The position numbers and the translations under genes are program-made. The notes beneath the pieces were generated by a model, which saw nothing but the letters and a program-made list of their open reading frames with translations, did no database searches and had not been told where the DNA came from. Of a stretch of DNA of 64,000 nt, positions 62,401-64,000 are shown piece by piece. The first letter of the stretch is position 1; each line of letters opens with the position of its first letter. Source of the stretch: Trichinella spiralis. Lineage: Eukaryota > Nematoda > Enoplea > Trichinellida > Trichinellidae. Location: assembly GCA_000181795.3 (NCBI GenBank), contig CM012953.1, positions 4,984,395-5,048,394 of the forward strand. Reading direction: 5' to 3'.

Positions 62401-63362
62401 TTTGTCGTATATCCTCAAGCACTGGCAACAATGCCTGGCTCTACATTTTGGTCAATTTTATTCTTCTTAATGCTTATAACTTTAGGTCTTGACAGTTCGG
62501 TAACATTTTTAAGCAGATCTATTAAGTGCATTATAAAATTCAGTTTAATCCATACTTTTAGTTTGGTGGTTCAGAAGCAATAATTACTGCACTGAGTGAT
62601 GAATTCCCTATAGTCAAAAAGCATCGTGAAATATTTGTTTTACTTTTATTTGCTTTTTATTTTTTCTTTGATTTACTGATATGCACCCAAGTAATCAGTT
62701 ATATAATAATATGAAATAAACTAATTATTTTATTTCAGGCTGGTTTGTTATTTATTGAGTTTATGAATTATTATGCAGCTTCGTGGGGATTACTTATGGC
62801 AGTTTCATTTGAAACAATAGTGATTTCTTGGATCTACGGTAATTTATGGCTTAATTTATCTCTAAGTGTTTTAATTTATAATAATGCAGGTATGCCACGA
62901 TTTGTGAAAAATATCGACGATATGCTTGGTTTTAAGCCAGGCTTTTTCTGGCGTTTCTGTTGGGCATATGTTAGCCCCGTTTTACTTCTGGTAAAACTTC
63001 AGACATGCCATATAAGAATAATATAATGTTCAATGTACAATTTTAGGCAAATATGACTTATGGTTTTGTTGTACATCAACCTCTTCAAGTGCAAGATTAC
63101 AATTTCCCAGAGTGGATGAATGTGCTTGGATGGATTTTTGCATTTTCTTCCCCTTCGATTATATTTATTATTGCAGTTTTTCAGCTGTTTAGATTTCCTG
63201 GAACAACCATTAAACAGGTGAAGAGTAAATACATGAATATAATTATATGCTGTGCTCTTCATTTTATAATCAGTTTTCTGTTATTAGAAATTTATTGCTT
63301 GCATCACTCCTGTAATACAAGAAGATGTGAATAACGAATCACCTGCAGTTTATAAACTTTAA
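59416..63362 (+). CDS. Na+/Cl--dependent monoamine transporter (SLC6), serotonin-transporter-like
   Basis: Thirteen exons with fully consistent phases give 638 aa, normal for SLC6. TM1 has [20 protein letters not shown] with RFPY. The Asp in FAVD is the amine-binding residue of monoamine transporters. TM3 has [16 protein letters not shown]2 has the Cys pair in [12 protein letters not shown]6 has [20 protein letters not shown] and TM8 has [31 protein letters not shown] precedes TM11. Phrases such as [22 protein letters not shown] and MLGF.PG.FWR.CW are closer to SERT (mod-5) than to DAT, though ELPW..C..SWNSPNC is DAT-like. It would clear serotonin or another monoamine at nerve terminals. The second half, TM9 to TM10, is unusually diverged. 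Confidence 0.92.
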
Positions 63363-64000
63363 TAATGTTTATTTCAGTAAAACATGCATCATGTTCATAA
63401 TCAGTCTTATTCATGATATTAAAATGAACTATATTAGATATATTTTGTTTTGAAAAATAATTTCAAAAACTGGAAAATGTCCTTCAAATAAATAATTTGC
63501 ATAATCTCACTTTAACATATGATGATAATTTTTTATCAATATAATCAATGAAATTCTGCATCAGTAAGAAACACTTGCCCAGTCACATGATAATTGCCTA
63601 CACCAGTGAAGGAAACGAACCGACAGAATTTCTTCTCCAATCATGTGAAAAATTTGTTCGATGTGGGAATAAATCCGCTCTCCATGCTCATTATGCATTT
63701 TGGAATATGATCCTGTTCTGATAGTGCCCTTTTTCTATTGTAATGGCATGGTTTTTGTGCTTGTTTGACATTTTTGTTTCAGTCGAAGCTTCCTCCCATT
63801 CTTAGCATTACTAGATCACCGCTTTTCCGTCTAATGGCACTACTCATTTCACTGTTTTGTCAATTCTTGTTCAAGCTTGGCCAAACATCTCGAACCCAAC
63901 TAGACAGCTTTGAACGTTAGTTTTATTGATGAAAACATTTCATTCATGACAGCATTATTATTAATTCCATGAACTGTTTCCTACAAGCTTATCCGGCTTC
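63363..64000. other. 3' flank with possible decayed coding sequence
   Basis: Most of it is AT-rich 3' flank of the transporter gene. From about 63548 the base composition rises. A 57-codon plus-strand frame lies at 63548-63721 (contains HLPSHMIIAYTSEGNEP). On the minus strand one frame runs about 380 bases with only four stops (contains FTGVGNYHVTGQVFLTDAEF and AIRRKSGDLVMLRMGG). I recognise neither. A decayed transposon or the edge of a gene beyond the window is possible. Confidence 0.3.

Overview
The window is 64 kb of AT-rich animal DNA. It carries about fifteen intron-containing, conserved metazoan genes plus several DNA transposon remnants. The gene set (merlin, WIP/verprolin, a monoamine transporter, neprilysins, an NRF-6-type acyltransferase) marks an invertebrate animal. 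T-rich splice acceptors, acceptor-like sites 9 to 20 bases before several start codons, and gaps of about 350 bp between some co-directional genes all suggest a nematode that uses spliced-leader trans-splicing. The nematode call is an inference. I cannot name the species.

Layout from left to right. A JADE-like PHD-finger gene (124-4366, +) has a dead piggyBac in intron 2. It is followed by a 2.0-kb Tigger/pogo element (4724-6740) that has piggyBac transposase sequence spliced into it. Next come FBXW7/sel-10 (7296-10375, -), a DUF5522/C1orf53-type gene (11357-11867, +), a GC-rich hairpin-dense island (12062-12240), a small PNRC-like decapping/nuclear-receptor cofactor candidate (12466-12900, -), WIP (16102-18334, +), UBE2L3/ubc-18 (19472-20727, -) and NUBP1 (21532-22567, +).

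The middle holds a close head-to-tail trio on the minus strand, merlin/NF2 then THOC5 then NIPSNAP (31806 down to 23053). Two M13 neprilysin genes follow in convergent orientation (33364-35862 + and 39670-43249 -), with an intronless NRF-6-type acyltransferase (36878-39085, +) between them.

The right third has a gene-poor tract with a deleted piggyBac (45778-47149), NOG1/GTPBP4 (47869-51647, -), an ankyrin-repeat protein with a C-terminal Dpy-30-like motif (52261-56096, -), a hAT element nested inside another hAT element (58037-58928), and a complete 13-exon serotonin-transporter-like SLC6 gene (59416-63362, +).

Most genes are housekeeping or signalling genes and are not functionally linked. 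Gene structures were built by hand from splice phases and family knowledge. Where I summed the exons (JADE, FBXW7, WIP, NUBP1, both neprilysins, SLC6) the totals are exact multiples of three. I saw no rRNA, tRNA or CRISPR.
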